A stretch of DNA of 64,000 bases from Gluconobacter wancherniae NBRC 103581 (lineage in GTDB: Bacteria > Pseudomonadota > Alphaproteobacteria > Acetobacterales > Acetobacteraceae): the NCBI RefSeq assembly GCF_007988885.1, contig NZ_BJUZ01000002.1, positions 496,001 to 560,000 on the forward strand, in the 5' to 3' direction. The notes under the pieces are model-generated. The model was not told the DNA's origin. It did no database searches and saw only the letters and a program-made list of their open reading frames with translations. Shown piece after piece: positions 36,192-45,049 of the stretch. Both the position numbers and the translations under genes were made by a program. Every line of letters begins with the position of its first letter. Within the stretch, counting starts at the first letter, position 1.

Positions 36192-37598
36192 TTAGTTTGT
36201 GGTGCCGGCAGAAAGTCCGGCACTGCGGGGATCGATGGAGCCGCGGCAAGCATTTCCTGTGCAGGTGATGGCGTTGATGCGGCCTGCGCCTACATGCGGA
36301 AGTTCTTCGCCCCGTACGGCTGCGCGTGCTGCATCTCCGACGGCATCTGCGGCTTCATTCTGCCCCGAAGCCGCGATCACGGCACGCAATGTCCGGCCGC
36401 TGCGCAGAATTGCTGCTGCAAGAAGGGGCTGTGGCTTCGTGGCGGGGGACGCAGAAAGAATGACGCCCGTATTTCCAGCCATGCGGCCTGTGCCGAACAG
36501 ATTATTATCGCTGAGGGTGCAGGCTACTGCCATGCCCTGACGGTCTGTAATGGCGAATGAGGTCGAAGCGGGAAGAGCTGGAAGTGTGCCGGAGCCAGCC
36601 GTGCCAGCATCGAGGGCTGCCTGCGCTGATGCAACGCCCGAAGCTTTGGAGGCGCGCCATGCAGCAACCGCACCCTGCGCAGAAGCCCCGGTGGTATAGC
36701 GGATTGCAGCACCAAGGCCGCCATCTGCTGGTGGTGCGAGGAATGCGCCGTCAATGTTGTTGACGTGCGTGGTCAGGGCGTCTGTCTGCACAGGGAGTGA
36801 ATGGCGCAGATCATCGTCATTGAGGCCCCCGCCAGCTTTCTGGGCAGCGGTCACGTACACGTCTGCCAGTGCGCCGTTGTAGAGGTCCCCGACCCCTGCG
36901 GTGCGGACCCGTTCCAGAAAACCGGCCAGACGTGGCTGGGTCATGTTGTCGCCAGCCCCCAGTACGTCGCTTTCACCGCGGCCGAACACGGCGCGTGCGG
37001 AGTCGTCGGCCAGAAGGGCGTCTTTGACTGTCTTAAGGTCGGAGGCGAGGACACGGCTCACCGTGATGCCGTTGCTGGCCAGGCCAATAGCAGGAGACAT
37101 GGTGTCTGAGAATTCCACAGACCCGAAATGCAGCTGCATCAAGTATAGCCCACGGATCATGCTCGGAGTTCCGGCTGGGCGGTCTGCGCCCTGACTGGTG
37201 GCTGCGCCCGGCAGAAATGCGATGGACTGAACAGGTGAGCCGGGACGGGCGATCAGGCATGCACCGCCGCCGCCCAACGATGCGCGTGATGGTAGCGTTA
37301 CGCCCAGAGCGAGTGCCGTGGCGGTGGCGGCGTCGGCGGCATTGCCTCCGCGTGCAAGGACATCATGCCCAACCAGTGCGGCCTGTGGTTCATCGGCGAC
37401 GACGGTGCCAATGCTGCCTGAAAGTGGCGCTTCGGTGGTCTTGCCAAAAAGACTGTGACCGAGGTCGCCTACACCTGAGTACACAGATGAACAGGCACTC
37501 AGCAGGAGGCCCGAAGCGACGGAGGCCATCAGACCGAAATGCAGGCAGCGACCCGTCATGGGGCCGCGGGCGGAAATCTGGGCTCGACGGTGCGCCAC
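36192..37598 (-). CDS. Degenerate gamma-glutamyltransferase-like lipoprotein
   Basis: A 468-residue Ntn-hydrolase relative. A signal with lipobox LLLSAC (Cys36) suggests an envelope lipoprotein. GVVADEP-like VVADEPQAALVGHDVLARGG and ADAATATALALGV match the GGT large subunit, and STSFAITDRQGMAVA aligns with the small-subunit start TTHYSVVDKDGNAVA of E. coli GGT. The nucleophile Thr391 position is Ser345. The substrate loops PLSSMSP and TGSPGG are not conserved, nor is the Arg that binds the glutamyl carboxylate. Transpeptidase activity is therefore doubtful. The GTG at 37598 has GGAGAAA upstream; the ATG at 37559 lacks a ribosome site. Confidence 0.8.
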   Translation of the reverse strand: MAHRRAQISARGPMTGRCLHFGLMASVASGLLLSACSSVYSGVGDLGHSLFGKTTEAPLSGSIGTVVADEPQAALVGHDVLARGGNAADAATATALALGVTLPSRASLGGGGACLIARPGSPVQSIAFLPGAATSQGADRPAGTPSMIRGLYLMQLHFGSVEFSDTMSPAIGLASNGITVSRVLASDLKTVKDALLADDSARAVFGRGESDVLGAGDNMTQPRLAGFLERVRTAGVGDLYNGALADVYVTAAQKAGGGLNDDDLRHSLPVQTDALTTHVNNIDGAFLAPPADGGLGAAIRYTTGASAQGAVAAWRASKASGVASAQAALDAGTAGSGTLPALPASTSFAITDRQGMAVACTLSDNNLFGTGRMAGNTGVILSASPATKPQPLLAAAILRSGRTLRAVIAASGQNEAADAVGDAARAAVRGEELPHVGAGRINAITCTGNACRGSIDPRSAGLSAGTTN

Positions 37599-37804
37599 GT
37601 GGCGTTTCTCCAGTGTGTGGTATCGGGTCAGGTGTATGGCGTTTATCCCCGCAAGGGCAGCCCTGCAGAGATTTTAGCAATTAGAGCTGAATAAGCATAA
37701 CGGCAAACGTTGCCGGAGGGGAGGGGTGAGCTTCTCTTTGATCCAGTCTGACTTTGTCGGTATGCAAAGCACTGTCTTACTTTTCCGATGATCCGGAGCT
37801 TCCT

Positions 37805-38569
37805 GTGAAATATCGTCTGCTTCCGCCTGTTCTGGCTGCCATCGCTGGCTTTTCCGCTCTGACCGGAGCAGCTCGGGCCCAGTCTGCTTCGGCAGATGCG
37901 GTTTTTTCCACCAAGCAGCGTGCGGCTATCGTCCAGATCATGCGGCAGGCGCTGCAGGACGATCCCACCATCCTGACGGAGGCAATCCGCTCTTTGCGCG
38001 TCAAGGCGCAGCAGCAGCAGGAAGACAAGTCGATGGCGGGTGTCCGTGCGCATCGCGACGAGCTGCAGCAGGCACCTGATTTTGCGGTGCGCGGTAACCC
38101 GCATGGCAAGATAACGGTCGTCGAGTTCTTTGACCCGCGCTGCTCGTATTGTCGCCATATGATGCCAGTTGTAGACGCGTTCCTTGCAAGGCATCCTGAC
38201 GTTCGGCTTGTGGAAAAGCTTGTCCCTGTTCTTGGAGAGGGGAGTGTGATCGATACCAGAGCAATTTTCGCTGCCAGCGCTCAGGGAAAATATGACGTTA
38301 TGCGCCGGGCATTGATGGACGATACGACAAAGCCAACCATGGATCGCGTGAGCGAGGTGGCTAAGGCGAATGGTCTGGACATGACGCGCTTTGCTGCTGA
38401 TATGAGCGCGCCCCAGACCGTGGCACTCATTACGACAAATCTTGATCAGGCCCGTGCGGTCAATCTTGATGGCACTCCGACATTTATTTTCGGGACTGCG
38501 GCGATGGCTCCGGGGGCACTTGAGCCGGATCAGATGGACGAGTTTCTGGAGCGGGCCCGCAAAGCCTGA
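37805..38569 (+). CDS. DsbA-family thiol:disulfide oxidoreductase
   Basis: A 254-residue periplasmic protein. I use the GTG at 37805, preceded by GGAG, which starts directly at a signal peptide ending GAARAQ. Residues 35-90 are a charged helical region as in ScsC/DsbG-like proteins; the thioredoxin fold begins at ITVVEFFDPRCSYC with the active site Cys113-Ser-Tyr-Cys116. The cis-Pro loop is GTPTFIFG. It probably forms or isomerises disulfides in exported proteins. The N-terminal helical part could trimerise it as in ScsC, which is inference. A strong terminator follows. Confidence 0.9.
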   Translation: MKYRLLPPVLAAIAGFSALTGAARAQSASADAVFSTKQRAAIVQIMRQALQDDPTILTEAIRSLRVKAQQQQEDKSMAGVRAHRDELQQAPDFAVRGNPHGKITVVEFFDPRCSYCRHMMPVVDAFLARHPDVRLVEKLVPVLGEGSVIDTRAIFAASAQGKYDVMRRALMDDTTKPTMDRVSEVAKANGLDMTRFAADMSAPQTVALITTNLDQARAVNLDGTPTFIFGTAAMAPGALEPDQMDEFLERARKA

Positions 38570-38573
38570 AGAT

Positions 38574-38610
38574 TATGGGGGAGCCATATGAGGATCTCCC
38601 CCATATTTTT
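38574..38610 (+). terminator. Rho-independent terminator after the DsbA-like gene
   Basis: A perfect 10-bp stem TATGGGGGAG / CTCCCCCATA with a 12-base loop runs into TTTTT, starting four bases after the stop codon. Confidence 0.9.
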
Positions 38611-38734
38611 GAGTCCGGTATGTTTCGAGGTTTGTCTCGAATTTACTTTGGAAATCGAGAAATTTTTTTTTGATATAATTCTGTAAAGATGCATTTATTA
38701 TTTTAATGATATGTTTGAAATTATTCGATAGAGA

Positions 38735-41446
38735 ATGAGCGTGCTACGAAAATTTCAGCGTGAGATAAAAAATACCAATATCAAAAATTGTAATCAGGCG
38801 GATTTTTGCTATCGCAATACTTCTGGAGATTCTTGCTGTAGCAGCAAAATAGGAATTTCACGTAAAATTCCAGTGGTTTTTTCTTTGCCATTCGTCATTT
38901 GGCGCGGTGTCATCAGAAGTATCAAAATTCTGGCTATTACTGTGCGCTTGGTGCCTCCGCTGGAAGTGCCGCCTCATCTGCAGTGTGCTGTTGATCGTGC
39001 AAACCTGCGCAATCTGTATGAGCGGATACCAGTTTATTTTCTCATGCATGCCCTTACCGCAATGGTGGCGTTTATTGCGCTCTTCAACGTGGATGTTCAG
39101 GCGGGTTCAGTCGTTCTCGTCGGGGTTATCGGGATAATGTCCGTATGGTCTACGATCATGCTGCCACGCATCGCCAGGCTGCTGGCGTCTCCTGAAGATG
39201 GTGCCCTTGGAGAAGGCGAGGCCATTTCAACTTTCAGGAAAGTCTGCCCGGACTGCCCGGAATACAGGGTGTGTGCGAGATCGGACCGCGTTGATTACCG
39301 GCCTTTATGGCGTGCTGTGCTATTGTTGAACGCGGCTCTTGGTATTGTCTGGGCGTTTTTCGTGCTGCACACCTTCTCGATCTCGGGAGAGGCAGCTTCA
39401 CTGTTTGCGATGATGGCAATCATCGGCCTTCTGGCATCTGTCCTGGCGACCAGTGCGGTAGAGAATGCGGTCGAGGTGATGACGATGCTGATCGTGGGGG
39501 GGGCGTATATTGCCCTGCTACGCGCCTGGCATGGCAGTTTTCTTCCCAATGTCTCCGCCATCATGCAGCTCACTCTTTGCTCGATATTCGTTGTGGTAAT
39601 GGGGCGTCTGGGGCGTCGCCTTCGTGGGCGCCTTTTCCTTGCGACACTTGAACAGAGAGAACAGGCGGAAATCGTCAGTCTGCTCATGCGGCGTTCTGAC
39701 AGTCAGCTTGGCGAATGGCTGTGGCATACGGATTCTGCTGGGTGCGTTTACAATCCCTCTGCCAGATTTGCCAAAATGTTTAATCTTTCGATCAGTCAGG
39801 TGCAGGGGCGCCGCTTTGTGGATCTCCTGGATTTGCCGGCGGGACATACCGGGGATGGGTCTGCGGCAGCACAGCTCGCCTATTGCATTACTCATCGGCT
39901 AGCATTCCGGGAGTTGCGGATCCGCGTCATGATGGATGGCGTTCCTCACTGGTGGACACTGACTGGCCGACCGATTTTTTCAGAAGGCATTTTCCTTGGA
40001 CATCGCGGCGTTGGCGCGGACGTGACGAAGGCGCACGACGTTGATCGCAAAATGTCCCATGACGCCCATCACGACATGCTCACCGGTCTTCCGAACAATC
40101 TCGGTTTTTCCGAACGTCTGCACGAATCGCTGTTGTCCCTGGCTTCAGAAAAAAGACCTTTTGCGCTGTTGATGATCGGGATCGACGGTTTGGAAAGTGT
40201 TCCCCAAAGCGTGGAAGCGGATGGGAGGGACAGGCTCCTTCAAGAGATTTCTGGACGTCTTGGCAAAGTGGTTCATGGAGCGGATTTCGTTAGCAGGCGA
40301 AGCGCGGACGAGTTTTTGGTGTTGTGTCCCGGGCAGGCAGGTGAAGTTTCAAATATCGGGCATGTGCAGTTTTGCGCGCAACGCATTATTGAGGCTCTGG
40401 AACTGCCGTTTGACCTTGGTGGTGAGGCAATACACCTCAAGGTTAGCATCGGCATAGCACTGGCGCCGGAAACTGGAGATCAGGCTGCTGCACTGATGGA
40501 TGCCGCAGCAGATGCGTTGCAGGAAGCGATGAATGACGATGTCGAGCGCGTTTGCATTTATGATTATGCCGTTGAAAGTGTAGCGGCGTTTCATCGGATA
40601 TTGCTTGAAGATGTGCGCAGTGCTGTGCGTAACCGCGCTTTTCAGCTTGTCTATCAGCCGATCGTCAATGCGCAGACGCTTCAAGTGCAGGGCTTTGAGG
40701 CTCTGGCGCGTCTGAATGGTCCCTCATCAGGCAGGATGTCCATTGAGCGTATCATTCGTGTGATTGAGGCTGATGATCTCTGCGAGGAATTTGATCTTTG
40801 GGTTTTGGAAACTGCTTGTAACGCCGCTATGCAATGGCCGGAGACATTATGGGTTTCTGTTAACATTTCCGCTCCGCATTTCATGGACCCTGGAATGTTG
40901 TTGAGGGTGACGGAAATTCTGAAGCGTACGGGCTTGCCTTCTTCTCGGCTGCAGCTCGAAATGACTGAGACGATTTTTCTGGAGCCAAGGGCCGAAGTCT
41001 TCAGCACTTTGGCCGCGCTGAATAATCTGGGTGTCAGGATTGTTCTGGATGATTTTGGTAAGGGCTTTTCATCGCTGAGCTATCTGAAGCGCTTTCCTTT
41101 TTCCAAGATCAAACTTGATGCGGTTTTCGTGCAGGATATGCTGCAGGACGCGCGCAGTGCTGCTGTCGTGCGCTCTGTGCTTGAGCTGGCTGTGGATCTC
41201 GGCGTGGCGATCACGGCTGAAGGTGTCGCGACGGACGAGCAGTATCAGTACCTTCGGGAAAAAGGATGCACTGAAATCCAAGGCTATTTGTTTTCACGCC
41301 CCATGCCTGAAAAAAATTTGGCGGAATATCTGGCCAAGCCTTTCCATGGACCCGACACCGCGCCGAGGATGGGCGTACAAAGCCATTCGTTGCCACATCA
41401 GTGGCAACAGGAGTTCCGAAATCAACATGAAAACCCTGTTCGATGA
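38735..41446 (+). CDS. Membrane-bound PAS-GGDEF-EAL cyclic di-GMP protein (likely phosphodiesterase)
   Basis: A 903-residue protein with several membrane helices in residues 100-300, a Cys-containing loop (KVCPDCPEYRVCARSDR), a PAS-like region (around 320-430), a GGDEF domain and an EAL domain. The GGDEF active site reads RSADEF, so cyclase activity is probably lost. The EAL domain keeps GFEALARL, VSVNIS, LEMTET, DDFGKGFSSLSYLKRFP, KIKLD and AEGVAT, and so is probably active in cyclic di-GMP breakdown. The first 60 residues are AT-rich, Lys/Asn-rich and may not belong; a downstream start is possible. The stop overlaps folP (ATGA), an unusual coupling. Confidence 0.88.
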   Translation: MSVLRKFQREIKNTNIKNCNQADFCYRNTSGDSCCSSKIGISRKIPVVFSLPFVIWRGVIRSIKILAITVRLVPPLEVPPHLQCAVDRANLRNLYERIPVYFLMHALTAMVAFIALFNVDVQAGSVVLVGVIGIMSVWSTIMLPRIARLLASPEDGALGEGEAISTFRKVCPDCPEYRVCARSDRVDYRPLWRAVLLLNAALGIVWAFFVLHTFSISGEAASLFAMMAIIGLLASVLATSAVENAVEVMTMLIVGGAYIALLRAWHGSFLPNVSAIMQLTLCSIFVVVMGRLGRRLRGRLFLATLEQREQAEIVSLLMRRSDSQLGEWLWHTDSAGCVYNPSARFAKMFNLSISQVQGRRFVDLLDLPAGHTGDGSAAAQLAYCITHRLAFRELRIRVMMDGVPHWWTLTGRPIFSEGIFLGHRGVGADVTKAHDVDRKMSHDAHHDMLTGLPNNLGFSERLHESLLSLASEKRPFALLMIGIDGLESVPQSVEADGRDRLLQEISGRLGKVVHGADFVSRRSADEFLVLCPGQAGEVSNIGHVQFCAQRIIEALELPFDLGGEAIHLKVSIGIALAPETGDQAAALMDAAADALQEAMNDDVERVCIYDYAVESVAAFHRILLEDVRSAVRNRAFQLVYQPIVNAQTLQVQGFEALARLNGPSSGRMSIERIIRVIEADDLCEEFDLWVLETACNAAMQWPETLWVSVNISAPHFMDPGMLLRVTEILKRTGLPSSRLQLEMTETIFLEPRAEVFSTLAALNNLGVRIVLDDFGKGFSSLSYLKRFPFSKIKLDAVFVQDMLQDARSAAVVRSVLELAVDLGVAITAEGVATDEQYQYLREKGCTEIQGYLFSRPMPEKNLAEYLAKPFHGPDTAPRMGVQSHSLPHQWQQEFRNQHENPVR

Positions 41447-42288
41447 ACGATAAGAGCGCCGTAATGAGACCTGCTGCCCGATTTCATGAAACCTTGATGA
41501 AGCGCTCTCATGGTCCGCTCGTGATGGGAATTGTGAATGTAACACCTGACTCCTTTTCCGATGGTGGTCGGTTCGCTCAGGCACCGGAGGCGCTAAGGCA
41601 TGCGCAGGCCCTTCTGGCCGATGGTGCTGATCTGCTTGATATAGGTGGAGAATCTACGCGGCCTGGATTTTCTCCTGTGTCTCCAGAGGAGGAGTGGGCG
41701 CGTCTTTCGCCCATCTTTTCAGGGCTTTCAGCTTCAGGAACTGTTCTGTCGGTCGATACAACCAAGGCATGGGTCGCGGCGAAGGCGATCAGTGCAGGGG
41801 CGTTGATCGTCAATGATGTGTGGGGTTTTCAGGCCGATCCGGACATGGCGCATGTTGTCAGTCAGTCAGAGGCCTATGCGGTGCTTATGCACAACCGCGT
41901 GGAGGTGGATGGAGCATTGGATGTCGTGGCGGATTGGCGACGTTTCTTTGATGCATCCCTTGAATTGGCGCAGCGTGCGGGAGTGGAAAGCGGGCGGCTG
42001 ATCCTCGATCCGGGAGTGGGGTTTGGAAAAACACCGGATCAGAATGTGCAGGCCATAGCGCGGATCCGTGATCTCAAGGCAGAGTATGGGTTGCCTGTTT
42101 TGCTGGGGCTTTCGCGCAAATCAATGTTCGGGCATTTTCTGGGTCGGTCTGTTGATGAGCGGCTGGCGGGAACATTATCCGCCAATCTTTACGGTGCCCG
42201 CAGAGGCGCAGACATCGTGCGGGTGCATGATGTGCGAGAGCATGTCGATGCCTTTGGAATGCAGCATATTCTGGAGCGCGGCGAATGA
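41443..42288 (+). CDS. folP: Dihydropteroate synthase
   Basis: A 281-residue TIM-barrel enzyme joining hydroxymethyl-dihydropterin pyrophosphate to p-aminobenzoate in folate synthesis, the sulfonamide target. Signatures GIVNVTPDSFSDGG and LDIGGESTRPG are exact; ILDPGVGFGKTPDQN and LGLSRKSMFG follow. It overlaps both the EAL gene upstream and the folB-folK gene downstream by four bases. Confidence 0.96.
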   Translation: MNDKSAVMRPAARFHETLMKRSHGPLVMGIVNVTPDSFSDGGRFAQAPEALRHAQALLADGADLLDIGGESTRPGFSPVSPEEEWARLSPIFSGLSASGTVLSVDTTKAWVAAKAISAGALIVNDVWGFQADPDMAHVVSQSEAYAVLMHNRVEVDGALDVVADWRRFFDASLELAQRAGVESGRLILDPGVGFGKTPDQNVQAIARIRDLKAEYGLPVLLGLSRKSMFGHFLGRSVDERLAGTLSANLYGARRGADIVRVHDVREHVDAFGMQHILERGE

Positions 42289-43157
42289 TTTCCCCAGCTT
42301 TGACCTCAGTCTTCGTCAAGGATCTGTGCCTTTTCGGGTATCACGGCGTACTTGCAGAGGAGACGCGTCTGGGGCAGCGGTTTGTTGTAGATATTGAAAT
42401 CCGCGCAGACCTTTCCGGCGCCATTGCGGATGATGATTATCAGCAGGCCGTCTGTTACGGCACGTTGTGCGATATCGCGGCACGTATTGTGACTGGCCCT
42501 CCATTTCAATTGATCGAGACTGTTGCGGGGCGGATCGCGGAGGCTGTGCTCACGCAGTTGGGTCGTGTGGATTTCGTGCTGGTTGAAGTGCGCAAACCCT
42601 CAGCACCGCTCCCATATGCCATTTCAGGAACGGCTGTCCGCGTGGAACGGTTGCGGACGCACGACATTGCATTTTCGCTAGGTGCTAATCTGGGCGACAG
42701 GGAGGCTGTCCTTCAAGCTGCTCTTGAACGTTTGGGGCAGGCGGACGGTCTGACGATTGAGGCTGTTTCGTCGTTTTATGACACGGCGCCCTGGGGTGGG
42801 ATCGAGCAACCCCCATTCGTCAATCTGTGCGCCACCGGGCGAACGACGCTTGTGCCACATCAGGTACTGCGGCTTTGCAAGGAAATAGAGCGCGACCTTG
42901 GGCGCCAGCCTGGCCTTCGCTGGGGTGAGCGAGCCGTGGATATCGACCTCCTGCATTATGGTGAGCGCACAATGTCGGATCGGGTGCTTACTCTGCCGCA
43001 TCTGTCGATGTTCGAGCGCGCATTCGTCCTTGAGCCTCTTCTGGAAATTGCTCCAGATCTCGAGATTGGTGGACGCCGGGTCTCGGAGGCGCTAGCTGTC
43101 CTGGCGCGGACCGGGGGAGATGTGACCCGTCGCGAACCGGGGAACAGAGGAGCATAA
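42285..43157 (+). CDS. folK: Bifunctional dihydroneopterin aldolase / HPPK (FolB-FolK fusion)
   Basis: A 290-residue fusion. Residues 1-125 are FolB: VFVKDLCLFGYHGVLAEE, GQRFVVDIEI, DDYQQAVCYGTLCD, QLIETVAGRIAEAVL and VEVRKPSAPLP. Residues 130-285 are FolK: IAFSLGANLGDREAVLQAAL, SSFYDTAPWG, FVNLC, ERDLGRQPGLRWGERAVDIDLL and LTLPHLSMFERAFVLEPL. The protein thus does two consecutive steps before FolP. The boundary lies near TAVRVERLRTHD. Both halves keep their catalytic signatures. Confidence 0.94.
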   Translation: MISPALTSVFVKDLCLFGYHGVLAEETRLGQRFVVDIEIRADLSGAIADDDYQQAVCYGTLCDIAARIVTGPPFQLIETVAGRIAEAVLTQLGRVDFVLVEVRKPSAPLPYAISGTAVRVERLRTHDIAFSLGANLGDREAVLQAALERLGQADGLTIEAVSSFYDTAPWGGIEQPPFVNLCATGRTTLVPHQVLRLCKEIERDLGRQPGLRWGERAVDIDLLHYGERTMSDRVLTLPHLSMFERAFVLEPLLEIAPDLEIGGRRVSEALAVLARTGGDVTRREPGNRGA

Positions 43158-43163
43158 CCCGAT

Positions 43164-43811
43164 ATGAGCAACCTGAACGCTGCGACTGCCAGTATTCCCG
43201 TCGCTCAGGCGGAAGGCCCGCGCCCACTTGGCGCCCTGACACGCCCTGTAGATGCCGAAGATCGGATTGCCGCTGCGGTTCGTGAAATTCTGACAGCTCT
43301 GGGCGAGAATCCTGAACGGGAGGGTCTACGCGATACACCCGATCGTGTGGCCCGGATGTATCTGGAAGTGCTGGGTGGACTGCATCAGGACCCTCGTGAT
43401 CATCTCAAGACGCAGTTTTCCGCTGACCACCACCATGGTGCGGTGATTGTGAAGGATATTCTCTTCCATTCGATGTGCGAACATCACCTGTTGCCTGTTC
43501 ATGGTCGTGCACATGTGGCGTATCTGCCTGCGGGTGGTCGTCTGACGGGTCTCAGCAAGATTGCGCGTCTTGTTGAGGGGTTCGCGAGAAGACCTCAGTT
43601 GCAGGAGCGTCTGACAGACCAGATTGCTCAGGGTATGGAAGACATACTCGCGCCTGAAGCTATTCTGGTGGTGGTGGAAGGTGAGCACATGTGCATGAGC
43701 ATGCGTGGTGTACGCTCGCCGGGCTCGACTACAGTAACGACCGTAGCGCGCGGTATCTGGGCAAGCAATTCTGCGGCCCGGATGGAAATTATGGCCCTTT
43801 TGAAAGGCTGA
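43164..43811 (+). CDS. folE: GTP cyclohydrolase I
   Basis: A 215-residue enzyme converting GTP to 7,8-dihydroneopterin triphosphate. The zinc and active-site segments FHSMCEHHLLPVHGRAHVAY (Cys and His ligands) and GLSKIARLVEGFARRPQLQE are present, with the second Cys in EGEHMCMSMRG. Its product feeds the folate genes in the same operon and the queuosine genes convergent to it. Confidence 0.96.
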   Translation: MSNLNAATASIPVAQAEGPRPLGALTRPVDAEDRIAAAVREILTALGENPEREGLRDTPDRVARMYLEVLGGLHQDPRDHLKTQFSADHHHGAVIVKDILFHSMCEHHLLPVHGRAHVAYLPAGGRLTGLSKIARLVEGFARRPQLQERLTDQIAQGMEDILAPEAILVVVEGEHMCMSMRGVRSPGSTTVTTVARGIWASNSAARMEIMALLKG

Positions 43812-43817
43812 AAAGCT

Positions 43818-44354
43818 TCAGAATGGGTCCGAGATGCTATTGTCTGCACGATTCCACCAGCACTGCTCTGCGGGGCGGTGCTGAAGGGGCAGATAATCCT
43901 GAGGGTTTCCGTTCAGGCGTACAGTGTTGGTCGGGGTTTCCTGCAATTCGATGGCATGAACCCGCAACGCATCTCCCTGGTTGAGCAAAATGGCCCCGAG
44001 TTTGGCCATCAGCAGGGCTGCCAGCATTTCGGTTGTTGGATCACCTGGAGTTACGACAATCCTTGATGCGCGCTCTGGCTCGTTTGTGCGGAACCAGGTC
44101 AGAAGCGGGTCATGCTCGGAAAGCTGGAGGGCGTGATCGAGGCTGGTATCCACGAAATCATGCCAACGCGATTTCGCATCCGCGAACGGCACGATCATGT
44201 TGCCCGTACCATCCAGTCGGGCGGGCTTCGTGGCACGCAGGGTAACGGTTATGAATTCATTATGCCCATGCGGGAGCGCGCATTTCTCGCTTGCACCAGC
44301 AATCAGTCGGTGTCCCATGCAGAAACGTCTGGTGAAGACGAGTTCGGCGTTCAT
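43818..44354 (-). CDS. queD: 6-carboxy-tetrahydropterin synthase (QueD)
   Basis: A 178-residue PTPS-family enzyme converting dihydroneopterin triphosphate to 6-carboxy-tetrahydropterin for queuosine. It has the CxxxHGH motif (CALPHGH: nucleophilic Cys and two zinc His) and the third His in FCMGHRL. A C-terminal extension of about 45 residues beyond E. coli QueD ends in an Arg/Trp-rich tail. It overlaps queC by ATGA and converges on folE, whose product it uses. Confidence 0.9.
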   Translation of the reverse strand: MNAELVFTRRFCMGHRLIAGASEKCALPHGHNEFITVTLRATKPARLDGTGNMIVPFADAKSRWHDFVDTSLDHALQLSEHDPLLTWFRTNEPERASRIVVTPGDPTTEMLAALLMAKLGAILLNQGDALRVHAIELQETPTNTVRLNGNPQDYLPLQHRPAEQCWWNRADNSISDPF

Positions 44355-45049
44355 GAATGGCTCTCACAGTAGCGGCGCCAGCCATCTGCACGCAGTTCGC
44401 AAGCCGGGCAGGTGCCACAGCCATATCCCCACGGGTGGAGATGTGTGCGGTCTCCCAGGTAGCATGAATGACTGTCTTCCCGGATCAGGTTGACGAGCGA
44501 CTCTCCGCCCAGTTCTTCTGTCAGATCCCAGGTCTGTGCCTTGTCGATCCACATCAGGGGCGTGTGCAGGACGAAGCGCTTGTCCATCCCCAGATTGAGC
44601 GCCACCTGCAAGGCCTTGATCGTATCGTCACGGCAGTCCGGGTAGCCGGAGTAGTCCGTTTCGCACACACCCGTGACGATGTGTTTTGCGCCCCGGCGAA
44701 AGGCGAGAGCGGCCGCAAATGTCAGGAAAATCAGGTTACGACCGGGGACGAACGTATTCGGCAGGCCGTTTTCTGCAAAGCCTATGCTGGCTTCGCGTGT
44801 CAGGGCCGTGTCGGACAATGCACCCAAGGACGCAAGGTCGATCGTATGATCCTCCCCGAGGCGGCTGCTCCATTGCGGATGAATAGCCGTCATTTTCTCA
44901 CGCAGGACGTTCCGGCATTCAAGTTCGACAGCATGACGCTGGCCGTAAGCATAGCCGACGGTTTCGACGCGTTCGAAGCGTGACAGGGCCCAGGCAAGAC
45001 AGGTTGCGGAATCCTGGCCGCCAGAGAACAGAACAAGGGCGGTGCTCAT
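44351..45049 (-). CDS. queC: 7-cyano-7-deazaguanine synthase (QueC)
   Basis: A 232-residue ATP-dependent enzyme making preQ0 from 7-carboxy-7-deazaguanine. The PP-loop [14 protein letters not shown] lies at residues 9-22. A C-terminal zinc-binding set ([19 protein letters not shown]) is complete. The ATG at 45049 overlaps the queE stop; a longer frame to 45109 has no family match. Confidence 0.95.
   Translation of the reverse strand: MSTALVLFSGGQDSATCLAWALSRFERVETVGYAYGQRHAVELECRNVLREKMTAIHPQWSSRLGEDHTIDLASLGALSDTALTREASIGFAENGLPNTFVPGRNLIFLTFAAALAFRRGAKHIVTGVCETDYSGYPDCRDDTIKALQVALNLGMDKRFVLHTPLMWIDKAQTWDLTEELGGESLVNLIREDSHSCYLGDRTHLHPWGYGCGTCPACELRADGWRRYCESHS

Noticed and set aside
36202-36224. 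GC-rich hairpin (TGCCGG/CCGGCA) near the end of the GGT-like gene
   Set aside because: Lies inside coding sequence, with no U-tract in either direction.
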